Below are positions 8,460 to 16,459 of a stretch of 49,331 nucleotides of DNA, piece after piece; positions within the stretch are counted from its first letter, which is position 1, and every line of letters begins with the position of its first letter. The stretch comes from Lachnospiraceae bacterium. Its GTDB lineage: Bacteria; Bacillota; Clostridia; Lachnospirales; Lachnospiraceae. Under the pieces are notes generated by a model. The model was not told the DNA's origin, did not search any database, and worked only from the letters and a program-made list of their open reading frames with translations. The stretch lies in NCBI GenBank assembly GCA_024690605.1, contig JAILOV010000005.1, positions 1-49,331 of the forward strand, in the 5' to 3' direction. The position numbers and the translations under genes were made by a program.

Positions 8460-8693
8460 ATGAATCCTATGGTGTTATTGCAGATGCAGCAGCGGTTCGC
8501 ACAGTTTCAGCAGGATCATCCGAAATTCATGCCCTTTTGCGGGGCGGTCAGGGACAGCGCCCTGCAGGAGGGCACGGTCATCGATGTCAAAGTGACGCCG
8601 CCGGACGGAAAAAGCCTGGCTACCAATATCCGGCTGACGGCAAATGATGTTGAAACCATCCGGATGCTGTTGAACAGCGATGCCAATCTATGA
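8460..8693 (+). CDS. Small protein of unknown function (77 residues)
   Basis: ATG 8460 is preceded by CGGAGGG (8446-8452) and by an extended -10 motif, which supports translation. The product is soluble with no signal peptide. It has an amphipathic, Gln-rich N-terminal helix (QMQQRFAQFQQDH), then a predicted beta-strand pair (GTVIDVKVTPPDGK, SLATNIRLTAND) and a C-terminal helix. I do not recognise a family. It lies between a divergent metalloregulator and a convergent AraC gene that it overlaps by six bases, which gives no functional clue. Confidence 0.6.
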   Translation: MNPMVLLQMQQRFAQFQQDHPKFMPFCGAVRDSALQEGTVIDVKVTPPDGKSLATNIRLTANDVETIRMLLNSDANL

Positions 8694-9578
8694 CCGGCTG
8701 TTCTGTGCGTACAGGGACCGGTATTCTCCAGGGGACATGCCCTTGGCATCCCGGAAGACGCGGTTAAACGTCGGAATGCTCTGAAAGCCGGAGAGCATGG
8801 CGATCTCCGTCAGTGACATTCCTTTTTCCGAAAACAGGGAGATGGCTTTTTCCAGACGGATCATGTTGAGCCATTTGCTGTAATTCTGCCCGGTGACATT
8901 CTTAAAGATCCTGGAGAAGTGCTCCGGCGTGATGCCGGCCATCGCCGCCATCGTGTTCTGCGACAGATCGTCATCCGTCAGATGTGTCTTGATATAATCC
9001 GTGACTTCGATCATTCTCTGAAGTGTGCCGGCCGCACCGGAACCGGGCTCGCCGTCGGCGCTCCGCATATCCGGCGTGAGGACATCCCTGTTTTCGTCCA
9101 GTGCGATCATGAACTGCATCAGCAGGATGCAGCATTTGATCTCCCGGTCGCGGTCATCGGAGAAATACAGATCGCGCATCTTCAGGGCAAGCGCTTTGAG
9201 TGCTGCCGTCAGTTCGGGATGTGCGTTGCTGCACAGCACATGAAGATCGTGATAGTAGTGCATGATCCGCTGGAAATCGAACTGAGAACTGGCAAAGGCA
9301 TTGCTGAACTGGAGGACCAGAGAGTTCTTCCTGTCAGCGTCAAGGATCGCGTGCATCTCCGTCGGCCAGATCAGAACAAAATCATCCTTCACCAGATGAT
9401 AGACGGTCTGTCCGACCTGATAGTCATTGGTCTCACCCGCTCCCACCAGGATGATCTCTCCGTAGGAGTGCCAGTGCATGGGAAAGGAACGGCCTTCGAT
9501 CCCGGTAGCGAGATTGAAAGCGTTCTGTCCGTGAAAAGCAAGGCTTTCGTAGTTGCTGAGATCCATGATCCCCCACAT
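8688..9578 (-). CDS. AraC-family transcription regulator with N-terminal cupin
   Basis: About 296 residues. The N-terminal cupin-like sensor has the typical FPMHWHSYGEIILV strand and a Cys/His-containing loop. The C-terminal third (about 195-292) is the double helix-turn-helix of the AraC family (YIKTHLTDDDLSQNTMAAMA, MAGITPEHFSRIFKNVTGQN, FQSIPTFNRVFRDAKGMSP). Three start candidates lie close together: TTG 9581, ATG 9578 and ATG 9566; none has a good ribosome site, and 9566 with GGGGG just upstream is a reasonable alternative. It is divergent from the SDR gene with overlapping promoters, so that gene is its probable target. The ligand is unknown; the family often senses sugars. Confidence 0.85.
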   Translation of the reverse strand: MWGIMDLSNYESLAFHGQNAFNLATGIEGRSFPMHWHSYGEIILVGAGETNDYQVGQTVYHLVKDDFVLIWPTEMHAILDADRKNSLVLQFSNAFASSQFDFQRIMHYYHDLHVLCSNAHPELTAALKALALKMRDLYFSDDRDREIKCCILLMQFMIALDENRDVLTPDMRSADGEPGSGAAGTLQRMIEVTDYIKTHLTDDDLSQNTMAAMAGITPEHFSRIFKNVTGQNYSKWLNMIRLEKAISLFSEKGMSLTEIAMLSGFQSIPTFNRVFRDAKGMSPGEYRSLYAQNSRS

Positions 9579-9583
9579 CAAAA

Positions 9584-9601
9584 TCTGATCAGACGTACGT
9601 C
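9584..9601. promoter_or_regulatory. Two overlapping perfect palindromes, candidate operator
   Basis: TCTGATCAGA (9584-9593) and GACGTACGTC (9592-9601) are each perfect 10-base palindromes and share two bases. They lie between the -10 box and the start codon of the AraC gene, so a bound dimer could block its transcription. Assignment as operator is inference. Confidence 0.35.
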
Positions 9602-9610
9602 AAAAACCAA

Positions 9611-9640
9611 TTAGCATCATAGCAGGAATCTACATACAAT
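9611..9640 (+). promoter_or_regulatory. Promoter of the SDR gene
   Basis: TTAGCA (9611-9616) and TACAAT (9635-9640) are 18 bases apart, 40 bases before the SDR start. The -35 box is weak, as expected for an activator-dependent promoter. It overlaps the divergent AraC promoter almost completely. Confidence 0.45.
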
Positions 9641-9644
9641 GCAA
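9616..9644 (-). promoter_or_regulatory. Promoter of the AraC gene
   Basis: On the minus strand, TTGCAT (9644-9639), a 17-base spacer and TATGAT (9621-9616) preceded by TGC (extended -10). It occupies the same DNA as the SDR promoter, so the two genes compete for RNA polymerase. Confidence 0.5.
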
Positions 9645-9679
9645 ATACGGAAAGTTATCGCACGCACAAAGGAGGGCGA

Positions 9680-10708
9680 ATGATGAGAAGGATCCTGATG
9701 ATCGGCGGAACGGGAACGATCAGCACGGCGATCGTGAAACAGCTGGCGGAGGAAGGCCAATGGGAGGTCACGGTGCTCAACCGGGGGAATCGCGCGGAGG
9801 TCCTTCCGGACGGGGTCAGACAGCTCCGGGTTGATATCGACAATGAGGAGCGCGTGCGGGAACTCACGGGAGATACGGTTTGGGATGTTGTCGCGGAATT
9901 CATCGGCTTTGTTCCCGCGCAGGTGGAGCGGGATGTCCGGCTGTTCTCCGGAAAAACGAGGCAGTACGTGTATATCAGCTCGGCGTCTGCCTATCACAAA
10001 CCCTGCAGGAGTTATCTGATCACCGAGGGGACGACGCTCGCAAATCCCTACTGGCAGTATTCCCGTGACAAGATCGCGTGCGAGGAATATCTGATGAAGG
10101 AATACCGCGAGAACGGATTTCCGGTGACGATCGTGCGTCCGAGTCACACCTATGACGAGAGAAGCATCCCCGTCGGTGTACATGGAAAGAACGGTTCCTG
10201 GCAGGTGATCGACCGGATCCGGAACGGGAAGCCGGTGATCATCCCCGGAGACGGCACCTCACTCTGGACGCTGACCTTTAACCGGGATTTTGCCCGCGGA
10301 TATATCGGACTGCTGGGCAATCCGCATGCGATCGGGGAAGCGGTGCAGATCACCGGTGATGAGACCCTGACCTGGGATCAGATCCACGAGACGATCGCGC
10401 AGGCGCTCGGCGTGGAACTGATGCCGTGCCATGTCCCGTCCGATCTTCTGGCAGAGGCCGGCGCGAAATACGGCTATGACTATGCCGGCGAACTGCTGGG
10501 AGACAAAGCGCGGTCCGTCGTGTTTGACAACCGGAAACTAAAGAGACTCTCCCCCGGGATGAAGACCACCGTGCCGTTCGATGAAGGCGTGCGGATCGCG
10601 CTGGATCACATCCTCGCACATCCCGAACTGCAGAAGCCGGATCCGGATTTTGACGTTTTTACGGACAGAGTGGTCGCGGCGATCCGGTCTGCGAAAGAGA
10701 TGATTTGA
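9680..10708 (+). CDS. NAD-dependent epimerase/dehydratase-type extended SDR
   Basis: A 342-residue soluble Rossmann protein. The dinucleotide motif MIGGTGTISTAIVKQL is at the N-terminus, the catalytic Ser/Tyr region reads YISSASAYHK and the active-site pair is YSRDK. A substrate-binding C-terminal half includes GDGTSLWTLTFNRDFARGY. Family: extended SDR (NAD-dependent epimerase/dehydratase or isoflavone-reductase-like); the substrate is probably a sugar nucleotide or sugar-like small molecule, not deducible. A strong ribosome site AAAGGAGGG precedes two tandem ATGs; 9680 or 9683 may be used. It ends directly against the convergent EAL gene with no gap. Probably regulated by the divergent AraC protein. 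Confidence 0.8.
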   Translation: MMRRILMIGGTGTISTAIVKQLAEEGQWEVTVLNRGNRAEVLPDGVRQLRVDIDNEERVRELTGDTVWDVVAEFIGFVPAQVERDVRLFSGKTRQYVYISSASAYHKPCRSYLITEGTTLANPYWQYSRDKIACEEYLMKEYRENGFPVTIVRPSHTYDERSIPVGVHGKNGSWQVIDRIRNGKPVIIPGDGTSLWTLTFNRDFARGYIGLLGNPHAIGEAVQITGDETLTWDQIHETIAQALGVELMPCHVPSDLLAEAGAKYGYDYAGELLGDKARSVVFDNRKLKRLSPGMKTTVPFDEGVRIALDHILAHPELQKPDPDFDVFTDRVVAAIRSAKEMI

Positions 10709-12826
10709 TCAGACCGGTCCGTTACTGTTCTTCTGGTTATCTCCCATGGAGATGAGGGATTCTCTGTCGATCGCGGGACTGTAGAGATAGCCCTGATATA
10801 ACAGGCAGCCGATCCGCTCCAGGGCTTCTTTCTGCTCCGTGGTCTCCACAAATTCGGCAAGGACCCGGAAGTTCAGAGACTGTGACAGATACACGATGGA
10901 GCTGATGATCTCCCGTGTGCGGTCATTGGTCAGAAGCGATCGGACCAGATTTCCGTCCAGCTTTACCAGATCAAACTGGTTGTGCTGCAGATAGGTAAGG
11001 GAGGTGTGTCCCATACTGAAATCATCCAGCGCAAAGGTGTAGCCGAACGAACGGATCTTCCGGATCAGTTCCCCCGTCTCTTCATTGGTCACCAGCTCCG
11101 TCTCTTCGGTGATCTCGAGGCAGATATTTCCGGGCTTTAAGTGACAGTTGCCGGAGAGCTCCCCGATAAAGCGAAGAAAACGTTCATCATAGAGTGTCGT
11201 GACGGTGACATTGACGCTGAGTTTGAATTTCGCACCGAAAGCTTCGCGGAGGCTTTCCGAATCGCGCACGGATCTTTCAATGATATAGGTCTCCAGATCA
11301 TAGAGATCCCCGCTCTCTCTGGCGAGATGAATGACGAGCGGCGGGTAGATGATCCCGTATCTCGCGTGATTCCATCTAAGAAGCGCTTCCGCACCGATGC
11401 AGTGCCCCTCGTTGTCAAACTGCGGCTGGTACTTCATGATCAGCGGGCTCTCTGCGTGATCGGCTGTACCGTCCGGAGAAGACGCGGACAGCGAGGCTTT
11501 GAGGTCGTTTACCAGAAGCTTGGCCAGCCGGCCGACATTTCCTTCATATTCCGTCAGCGTCACATCTTCGGTGGTTTCCTCGCATTTTTTGAGGATGCCC
11601 ACCAATTCATCCATCGCGGAGGAGAATTCGTCGAGCGACCGTTTCTCATACAGGATAACAAACGGGGCATAGCAGGCGGTGGAGATCACGATGTTCAGCA
11701 GCTGGCAGATGACACCGCGCACGGAACCGGTGGCAAGGAATCCGCTCAGGAACGCCGGGATCGTCCAGACAACCGTTGTCGTGACCGGCGGCAGGAATCC
11801 GATCCGGGTGAGCACATAGGCATTGGAAAAACACAGCACCGGAGACAGGATGAACGGAATGATCATCAGCGGATTGTAGATAACGGGAAAACCGAAGACG
11901 AGCATCTCGCTGATGTTAAAGATATTCGGTAAAAGCGCAAGCCGGGAGAGTTTTTTCGAGGAACTGCGTTTTCCGAAGATCAGCAGGGCAAGGAGCAGAC
12001 CGATCATGCAGCCCGTTCCGCCCATGTTGACAAAGGTGTCGATAAAACTCTTGGAGACGATCTCGCCCGGGATGATCGCTGCGAACATGTCTTCCGCCAC
12101 CTGATTCATCACGTTGTTGCCATGGATCCCGAAGAACCACATGACGCTGATCAGGATCAGGAACAGCAGGCCGCTCGCATAAGAGCGCTGCATCCGGAAG
12201 AAGATCGCGTCCACTGCCTTCATGAACAGATGCTGGACGCTCTGCACACCGAAGCAGCCGATGATCAGGCAGTCGGCGAGGACAAAGCAGAGAACCACCG
12301 AAAGAAACGGAAGGGTCATATGGAGAGCGGCGTTGAACACGGAATCCGCACCCTCCACGAAGAAGGATTTTTTGCTGCCGAACAGTTTTTCGAATCTGGT
12401 AAAGAGAGCCGAACCGATGAGACCGGCGAGCAGCGCGCTGAAGACGCCCTGCCCGGAAAGCAGCGAAAAATCGGGATTCATCGGAGAGAACCCTACCAGA
12501 ATGATGAAACCGGTCACGCACGAGAGAAGGCTCGCGAATCTGGTCGCAGGGCGCCGTCCCTCATCGATACGGGCCGTATAGCACAGATTGACCGCGATCG
12601 TGAGATAGAGAGCCAGGACACCGACCGATGTCTGCTGAACGAACTGAATGATGCCGCGAAGAACACCGCCAGGGGAGTTATCGAGAAAGTCCTGCCAGGC
12701 CTGAACGGGAAACCCGTTTAGGAGGACCGTGATGCTTCCGATGAGCAGGACGGGGAGCATCATCGCCAGACTGGTCTTTATGATGCGTGCTACGGAGGAA
12801 AGCTTTTTCCGGGCAGTAAGTTTCAT
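10709..12826 (-). CDS. EIIC-like membrane domain fused to an EAL c-di-GMP phosphodiesterase
   Basis: A 705-residue membrane protein. Residues about 15-410 form eight to ten membrane segments resembling a PTS cellobiose/lactose-type EIIC permease (including FFGIHGNNVMN, MGGTGCMIGLLLALLIFG and LPNIFNISEMLVFGFPVIYNP). Residues about 460-700 are an EAL domain. Its catalytic elements look intact: GAEALLRW with Glu480, NVTVTTL, LEITEETEL, ALDDFSMGHTSL, KLDG, AEFVET and YQGYLYSPA. It should therefore hydrolyse c-di-GMP. No EIIA or EIIB domain is present, so the EIIC part may act as a sensor rather than a transporter, though transport cannot be excluded. Start ATG 12826 has a GGAGA ribosome site. Single gene with its own promoter. 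Confidence 0.85.
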   Translation of the reverse strand: MKLTARKKLSSVARIIKTSLAMMLPVLLIGSITVLLNGFPVQAWQDFLDNSPGGVLRGIIQFVQQTSVGVLALYLTIAVNLCYTARIDEGRRPATRFASLLSCVTGFIILVGFSPMNPDFSLLSGQGVFSALLAGLIGSALFTRFEKLFGSKKSFFVEGADSVFNAALHMTLPFLSVVLCFVLADCLIIGCFGVQSVQHLFMKAVDAIFFRMQRSYASGLLFLILISVMWFFGIHGNNVMNQVAEDMFAAIIPGEIVSKSFIDTFVNMGGTGCMIGLLLALLIFGKRSSSKKLSRLALLPNIFNISEMLVFGFPVIYNPLMIIPFILSPVLCFSNAYVLTRIGFLPPVTTTVVWTIPAFLSGFLATGSVRGVICQLLNIVISTACYAPFVILYEKRSLDEFSSAMDELVGILKKCEETTEDVTLTEYEGNVGRLAKLLVNDLKASLSASSPDGTADHAESPLIMKYQPQFDNEGHCIGAEALLRWNHARYGIIYPPLVIHLARESGDLYDLETYIIERSVRDSESLREAFGAKFKLSVNVTVTTLYDERFLRFIGELSGNCHLKPGNICLEITEETELVTNEETGELIRKIRSFGYTFALDDFSMGHTSLTYLQHNQFDLVKLDGNLVRSLLTNDRTREIISSIVYLSQSLNFRVLAEFVETTEQKEALERIGCLLYQGYLYSPAIDRESLISMGDNQKNSNGPV

Positions 12827-12875
12827 TTTGTCTCCTTCAGGTGCGCTGCATGGATGACGTCAACGGGACCCGAAA

Positions 12876-12904
12876 ATTGTATCATATTTCCGGTTTTAAG
12901 GCAA
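12876..12904 (-). promoter_or_regulatory. Promoter of the EIIC-EAL gene
   Basis: On the minus strand, TTGCCT (12904-12899), 17 bases, then TACAAT (12881-12876), with TG one base before the -10 (extended -10). It lies 50 bases before the start codon and diverges from the cobalamin operon promoter only 14 bases away. Confidence 0.6.
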
Positions 12905-12917
12905 AGCGGAGCGCGGG

Positions 12918-12946
12918 TTGAAAGCAAAAGCGGGATATGCTATAGT
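12918..12946 (+). promoter_or_regulatory. Promoter of the cobalamin operon
   Basis: TTGAAA (12918-12923), a 17-base spacer and TATAGT (12941-12946) preceded by TGC. Transcription from about 12953 would place the complete riboswitch at the 5' end of the RNA. Confidence 0.65.
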
Positions 12947-12968
12947 AAGCGCAATTGCATAGGGAAAG

Positions 12969-13165
12969 CATGCGGTGCCGGCGCGGTCTGATGAAACGGT
13001 TTTTGGGAGACCGGCGAAGGGTAAAAGGGAAACAGGTGCAAGGCCTGTGCGAACTCGTCACTGTATTTACGGAGAGCAGCGGTCGCTCGCGATGAGGTCA
13101 CTGGGGATCCCCCGGGAAGACAGACAGCTGTTTGATGATGTATGAGCCAGGAAACCTGCCGCATG
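12969..13165 (+). promoter_or_regulatory. Cobalamin (B12) riboswitch
   Basis: All conserved blocks of the AdoCbl riboswitch class are visible in order. They are GGTGCC near the 5' end; AAAAGGGAA followed by GGTGCAAGGCC; TCACTGTATTTACGG; GGTCACTGGG; CCCGGGAAG; and the B12 box GAGCCAGGAAACCTGCC at 13144-13160. The P1 helix is formed by CATGCGG (12969-12975) and CCGCATG (13159-13165). It sits between the promoter and a terminator that lies before the first gene, so cobalamin binding is expected to stop transcription of the operon. The family assignment is firm; the ligand form (adenosyl- or hydroxo-) is not decided. Confidence 0.95.
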
Positions 13166-13210
13166 ACTGGTACTGGATCTTGATCCGGATCACGAGAAAC
13201 TGATCGTACT

Positions 13211-13236
13211 GCAGAGAAGGGGACAATCCCCTCTGC
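13211..13236 (+). promoter_or_regulatory. Leader hairpin between riboswitch and terminator
   Basis: GCAGAG and GGGGA (with two bulged A) pair with TCCCCTCTGC around a CAA loop, giving about ten base pairs. Only a short TTTG follows, so it is more likely part of the expression platform (alternative pairing with the aptamer) than an independent terminator. Confidence 0.4.
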
Positions 13237-13251
13237 TTTGTGTGTCAGAAA

Positions 13252-13283
13252 CTCATTTCCGCGGAAATGGGCTTTTTCTTTTT
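13252..13283 (+). terminator. Riboswitch expression-platform terminator
   Basis: CTCATTTCC pairs with GGAAATGGG around a two-base centre (perfect palindrome CATTTCCGCGGAAATG inside), followed by CTTTTTCTTTTT. It lies 59 bases before the start codon of the first gene. An open frame runs through this terminator, which is another reason to place the real start at 13342 and not at 13240. Confidence 0.75.
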
Positions 13284-13341
13284 CCGGTCAGGAAACCGGC
13301 TCCGTGCATGGACACAAGAGCAGGACAGAGAGGGGGAGGAA

Positions 13342-14910
13342 ATGAAGAACGCAAGGAAATGGATGGCAGTTTTCACGGCGGCCGCACTCGGGATCATGAC
13401 CGGATGCGGCGCGGCAAAGGAGCCGGCAATGACGGATGAGGAAAGGGCAGCAGAAGTTGCGGCACTGATCGATTCGATCTATGTGCAGGAGAGAACGGAT
13501 GAGACGGACGCACTCTGTGAAAAGGCGAAGAGTGCCTGGGACGCGCTGACGGATGCGCAGAAGGAGCTGGTGGAAGGTGAAGAGGCGGATCCGGACTATT
13601 TCGGGAGAGACACCGGGGACGCTTCGAAGGATGATCCGCTGAATGAGGACGGGATCGGAGAGAAGGAGATCCTGGTGGTCAGTTTCGGCACATCCTTTAA
13701 CGACAGCCGTGTGCAGGATATCGGCGGGATCGAAAAGGCGATCGCGGCCGCCAATCCGGACTGGTCCGTGCGAAGGGCCTTTACCGCCCAGATCATCATC
13801 AATCACGTGCAGGCAAGAGACGGTGAGAAGATCGACAATGTAGAACAGGCGCTCGAGCGTGCCGTCGCGAACGGTGTGAAGCAGATGGTCGTTCAGCCGA
13901 CACATCTGATGCACGGCGCGGAGTACGATGAGCTGCAGGATGTGCTGACCCGTTATTCGGACCGGTTTGAGAGCGTTGCGGTCGCCGAGCCTCTTCTGGG
14001 AGAGGTCGGCCGGGATGCCCTGGTGATCAACGCGGACAAAAAGGCCGTTGCCGAGGCGATCACTACAGAAGCGGTCAAGGATGCCGGCTACGCCTCCGTG
14101 AGCGACGCGGCAAAGGACGGCACCGCGTTCGTGTTCATGGGACACGGCACGGCGCACACGGCCAAGGTGAGCTACAGCCAGATGGTCACGCAGGTTCTCC
14201 GGCTGGGCTATACCAATGTCTTCATCGGTACCGTTGAGGGAGAACCGGCGGAGACGGATTGCGCCAACGTGATCGAGGATGTGAAAGCCAAGGGCTTTAA
14301 CAAGGTGATCCTGCGTCCCCTCATGGTCGTCGCAGGCGATCATGCCAACAATGATATGGCGGGGGAGGAGCCGGATTCCTGGAAGAGCATGTTTACCGCG
14401 GCGGGTGCTTTTGATTCCGTGGACTGCCAGATCGAGGGCCTCGGAAGGATCCCCGCGATCCAGGAGCAGTATGTGGCACACACTGCAGACGCGATCGAAG
14501 GGAAGACGGAAGCTGCGGCCGGCCAGAGCGGATCCTCCGCTGTAGCACTCGCGGACGGCGAATATGAGGTCCGTTTTTCAACGGACAGTTCCATGTTCAA
14601 GATCAATGAGGCTTATGATGATATGGCGAAGCTCACCGTCAAAGACGGCCTGATGACGGTTCATATCAGTCTTCCTTCGCAGAATATCGTGAATCTGTTC
14701 CCCGGACTGGCGGAGGACGCGCAAAAGGACGGCGCGGTGCTTTTAGAACCCACAAAGGATGAGGTCACTTACAGCGACGGGATGACGGAGACCGTCAACG
14801 GGTTTGATGTTCCCGTGCCCGCGCTTGATGAGGAATTTGATCTTGCGCTGATCGGGACCAAGGGGAAATGGTACGACCACAAGGTGGTGGTCGCGTCGCC
14901 CGCATCCTGA
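13342..14910 (+). CDS. cbiK: Secreted CbiK-type sirohydrochlorin cobaltochelatase lipoprotein with extra C-terminal domain
   Basis: A 522-residue lipoprotein: the signal peptide ends at MTGC (Cys22), followed by a Glu/Ala-rich helical segment. The chelatase domain (about 108-385) matches CbiK: ILVVSFGTSFNDSR, then QPTHLMHGAEYDEL, FMGHGTAH with His268 and MVVAGDHANNDMAGEE with His334, the expected pair of metal/catalytic histidines. CbiK inserts cobalt (or iron) into sirohydrochlorin, the entry step of the anaerobic corrin route. Residues about 395-522 form an added beta-rich domain similar to the N-terminus of the next protein. ATG 13342 is chosen for its GGGGGAGGA ribosome site and signal peptide. 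First gene of the riboswitch operon. The outside location is odd for a biosynthetic enzyme; periplasmic CbiK is known in Desulfovibrio. Confidence 0.87.
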   Translation: MKNARKWMAVFTAAALGIMTGCGAAKEPAMTDEERAAEVAALIDSIYVQERTDETDALCEKAKSAWDALTDAQKELVEGEEADPDYFGRDTGDASKDDPLNEDGIGEKEILVVSFGTSFNDSRVQDIGGIEKAIAAANPDWSVRRAFTAQIIINHVQARDGEKIDNVEQALERAVANGVKQMVVQPTHLMHGAEYDELQDVLTRYSDRFESVAVAEPLLGEVGRDALVINADKKAVAEAITTEAVKDAGYASVSDAAKDGTAFVFMGHGTAHTAKVSYSQMVTQVLRLGYTNVFIGTVEGEPAETDCANVIEDVKAKGFNKVILRPLMVVAGDHANNDMAGEEPDSWKSMFTAAGAFDSVDCQIEGLGRIPAIQEQYVAHTADAIEGKTEAAAGQSGSSAVALADGEYEVRFSTDSSMFKINEAYDDMAKLTVKDGLMTVHISLPSQNIVNLFPGLAEDAQKDGAVLLEPTKDEVTYSDGMTETVNGFDVPVPALDEEFDLALIGTKGKWYDHKVVVASPAS

Positions 14911-14919
14911 CAGGCCGGG

Positions 14920-16455
14920 ATGACCGGACACGGAAGGATAAGAATACGGGCACTGATCCCCGCACTGGTGATCCTGTGCGCACTGCTGACCTCCTGCGCA
15001 TCGCGGGAGGTCAGTTCCGCTGAGACGCGTTTTGTGGACATCCGCATGGAGGGAGGTTCCGGAAAGGCGTCGATCCGGACGCCGGTCGAGGTGACAGTGG
15101 AGGACGGCCGGATGACGGCCCGGTTCGTGTGGAGCAGCAAAAACTATGACTACATGATCGTCGACGGTGTCCGCTATGACAATGAAAACGCGGGCGGTGA
15201 TTCCACCTTTACCGTGCCGGTCGTGAGTCTGTCAGAACCGCTGACGGTGATCGCGGATACCGTCGCCATGAGCACGCCGCATGAGATCACCTATGTGATC
15301 CACTGGGAGGAAGGTGCGCAGACAGCGGGCGGAGCCGATGACGAAAACGGGGATGTGCTGCCGGCAGGGGAGATCGGCGGACAGATCTCAAGGCAGGAAG
15401 CGGAAACGGCCCTTCAGGAGGCAGGTCTTGTCAGGACCGGAGAATGGAAGCCCGATTATGCCGTGGGATTTTGTGTCGACCACTACGGTGACTGTGACCT
15501 GCTCTCCATAGAGAATTCGGGAGAATATCTGATCATCCCGCAGGGAGGGACCGTGCCTGACGGACTTCCCGGGCAGATCACGGTTCTCCGGAAGCCGCTG
15601 GATCACGTCTATCTGGTCTCCACCTCGGCGATGGATCTGATCAACGGATGCGGCGCACTTGATCGGGTGCGCCTTTCCGGAACGGGGGAGAACGACTGGT
15701 TCATCGATGACGCGCGGACAGCCATGCAAAGCGGCGCCATCCTGTACGCCGGAAAATACCGTGCGCCGGACTATGAACTTCTCCTCAGCGAAGGATGCGA
15801 CCTCGCGATCGAGAACACCATGATCTACCATGAACCGGCGGTCAGAGAAAAACTGGAGACCCTCGGGATCCCCGTTCTGGTCGAGACATCCAGTTACGAA
15901 GAGCACCCGCTGGGGCGTCTGGAATGGATCAGGCTCTACGGTTATCTGCTGGACAGGCAGCAGGAGGCGGACACCTTCTTTGCGCGGCAGCTGGAGAGCA
16001 TGGAACCCATCCTGACACAGACCGCCGATTCCGGCAGGACCGTCGCATTTTTTCATGTCACGGCAGGCGGCCTGGTGAATGTGCGCAGGTCGGGCGATTA
16101 CATCGCCCGGATGATCGGACTTTCCGGCGGCACGTATGTTCCGAAAAACGCAGGTGATGAGAGTTCCGCACTCTCCTCCATGAACATGCAGATGGAGGAT
16201 TTCTACGCACAGACAGCGGATGCCGATATCCTGATCTACAACAGCACCATCGGCGGAGAGATCTCGTCCGTCAGCGAACTTGTTGAGAAAAATCCGCTTT
16301 TTTCGGAGTTCCGGGCGGTAAAGGAAGGGAATGTATACTGCACGTCACGGGAACTGTTCCAGCAGATCACCGGGATGGCCGAGTTTATGAGGGATCTGCA
16401 TGATGTGTTTTTTGATGTGGAACGTGACCTTATGTATTTGAAGAAACTGGATTGA
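14920..16455 (+). CDS. BtuF/siderophore-type binding lipoprotein with N-terminal accessory domain
   Basis: A 511-residue lipoprotein with lipobox LTSC (Cys26). Residues about 34-140 are a beta-rich domain (GGSGKASIRTPVEVTVEDG, SKNYDYMIVDGVRY, VIADTVAMSTPHEITY) resembling NEAT-like haem/iron surface domains and the C-terminal domain of the preceding chelatase. Residues about 190-505 are a class III Periplasmic_binding_2 (BtuF/FhuD) domain, with two lobes joined by a long helix (EWIRLYGYLLDRQQEADTFF). The role inferred from the riboswitch and the following BtuC/BtuD is capture of cobalamin or another corrinoid/tetrapyrrole. The ribosome site before ATG 14920 is weak (GGCCGGG), so translation may depend on coupling to the upstream gene 10 bases away. 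Iron-chelate uptake is the alternative. Confidence 0.85.
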   Translation: MTGHGRIRIRALIPALVILCALLTSCASREVSSAETRFVDIRMEGGSGKASIRTPVEVTVEDGRMTARFVWSSKNYDYMIVDGVRYDNENAGGDSTFTVPVVSLSEPLTVIADTVAMSTPHEITYVIHWEEGAQTAGGADDENGDVLPAGEIGGQISRQEAETALQEAGLVRTGEWKPDYAVGFCVDHYGDCDLLSIENSGEYLIIPQGGTVPDGLPGQITVLRKPLDHVYLVSTSAMDLINGCGALDRVRLSGTGENDWFIDDARTAMQSGAILYAGKYRAPDYELLLSEGCDLAIENTMIYHEPAVREKLETLGIPVLVETSSYEEHPLGRLEWIRLYGYLLDRQQEADTFFARQLESMEPILTQTADSGRTVAFFHVTAGGLVNVRRSGDYIARMIGLSGGTYVPKNAGDESSALSSMNMQMEDFYAQTADADILIYNSTIGGEISSVSELVEKNPLFSEFRAVKEGNVYCTSRELFQQITGMAEFMRDLHDVFFDVERDLMYLKKLD

Positions 16456-16459
16456 AGGG

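Noticed and set aside
2083..13299. A shared 13-mer GTCAGGAAACCGG after the terminators in both the nik-type and cobalamin leaders (2083-2095 and 13287-13299)
   Set aside because: Identical 13-mers are expected several times by chance in a window of this size, and the flanking bases differ. The matching position is curious but does not prove a common element.
13240..13341. N-terminal extension of the chelatase gene starting at 13240
   Set aside because: It runs through the riboswitch terminator and would place 34 residues in front of a clear signal peptide; the start at 13342 has a strong ribosome site.
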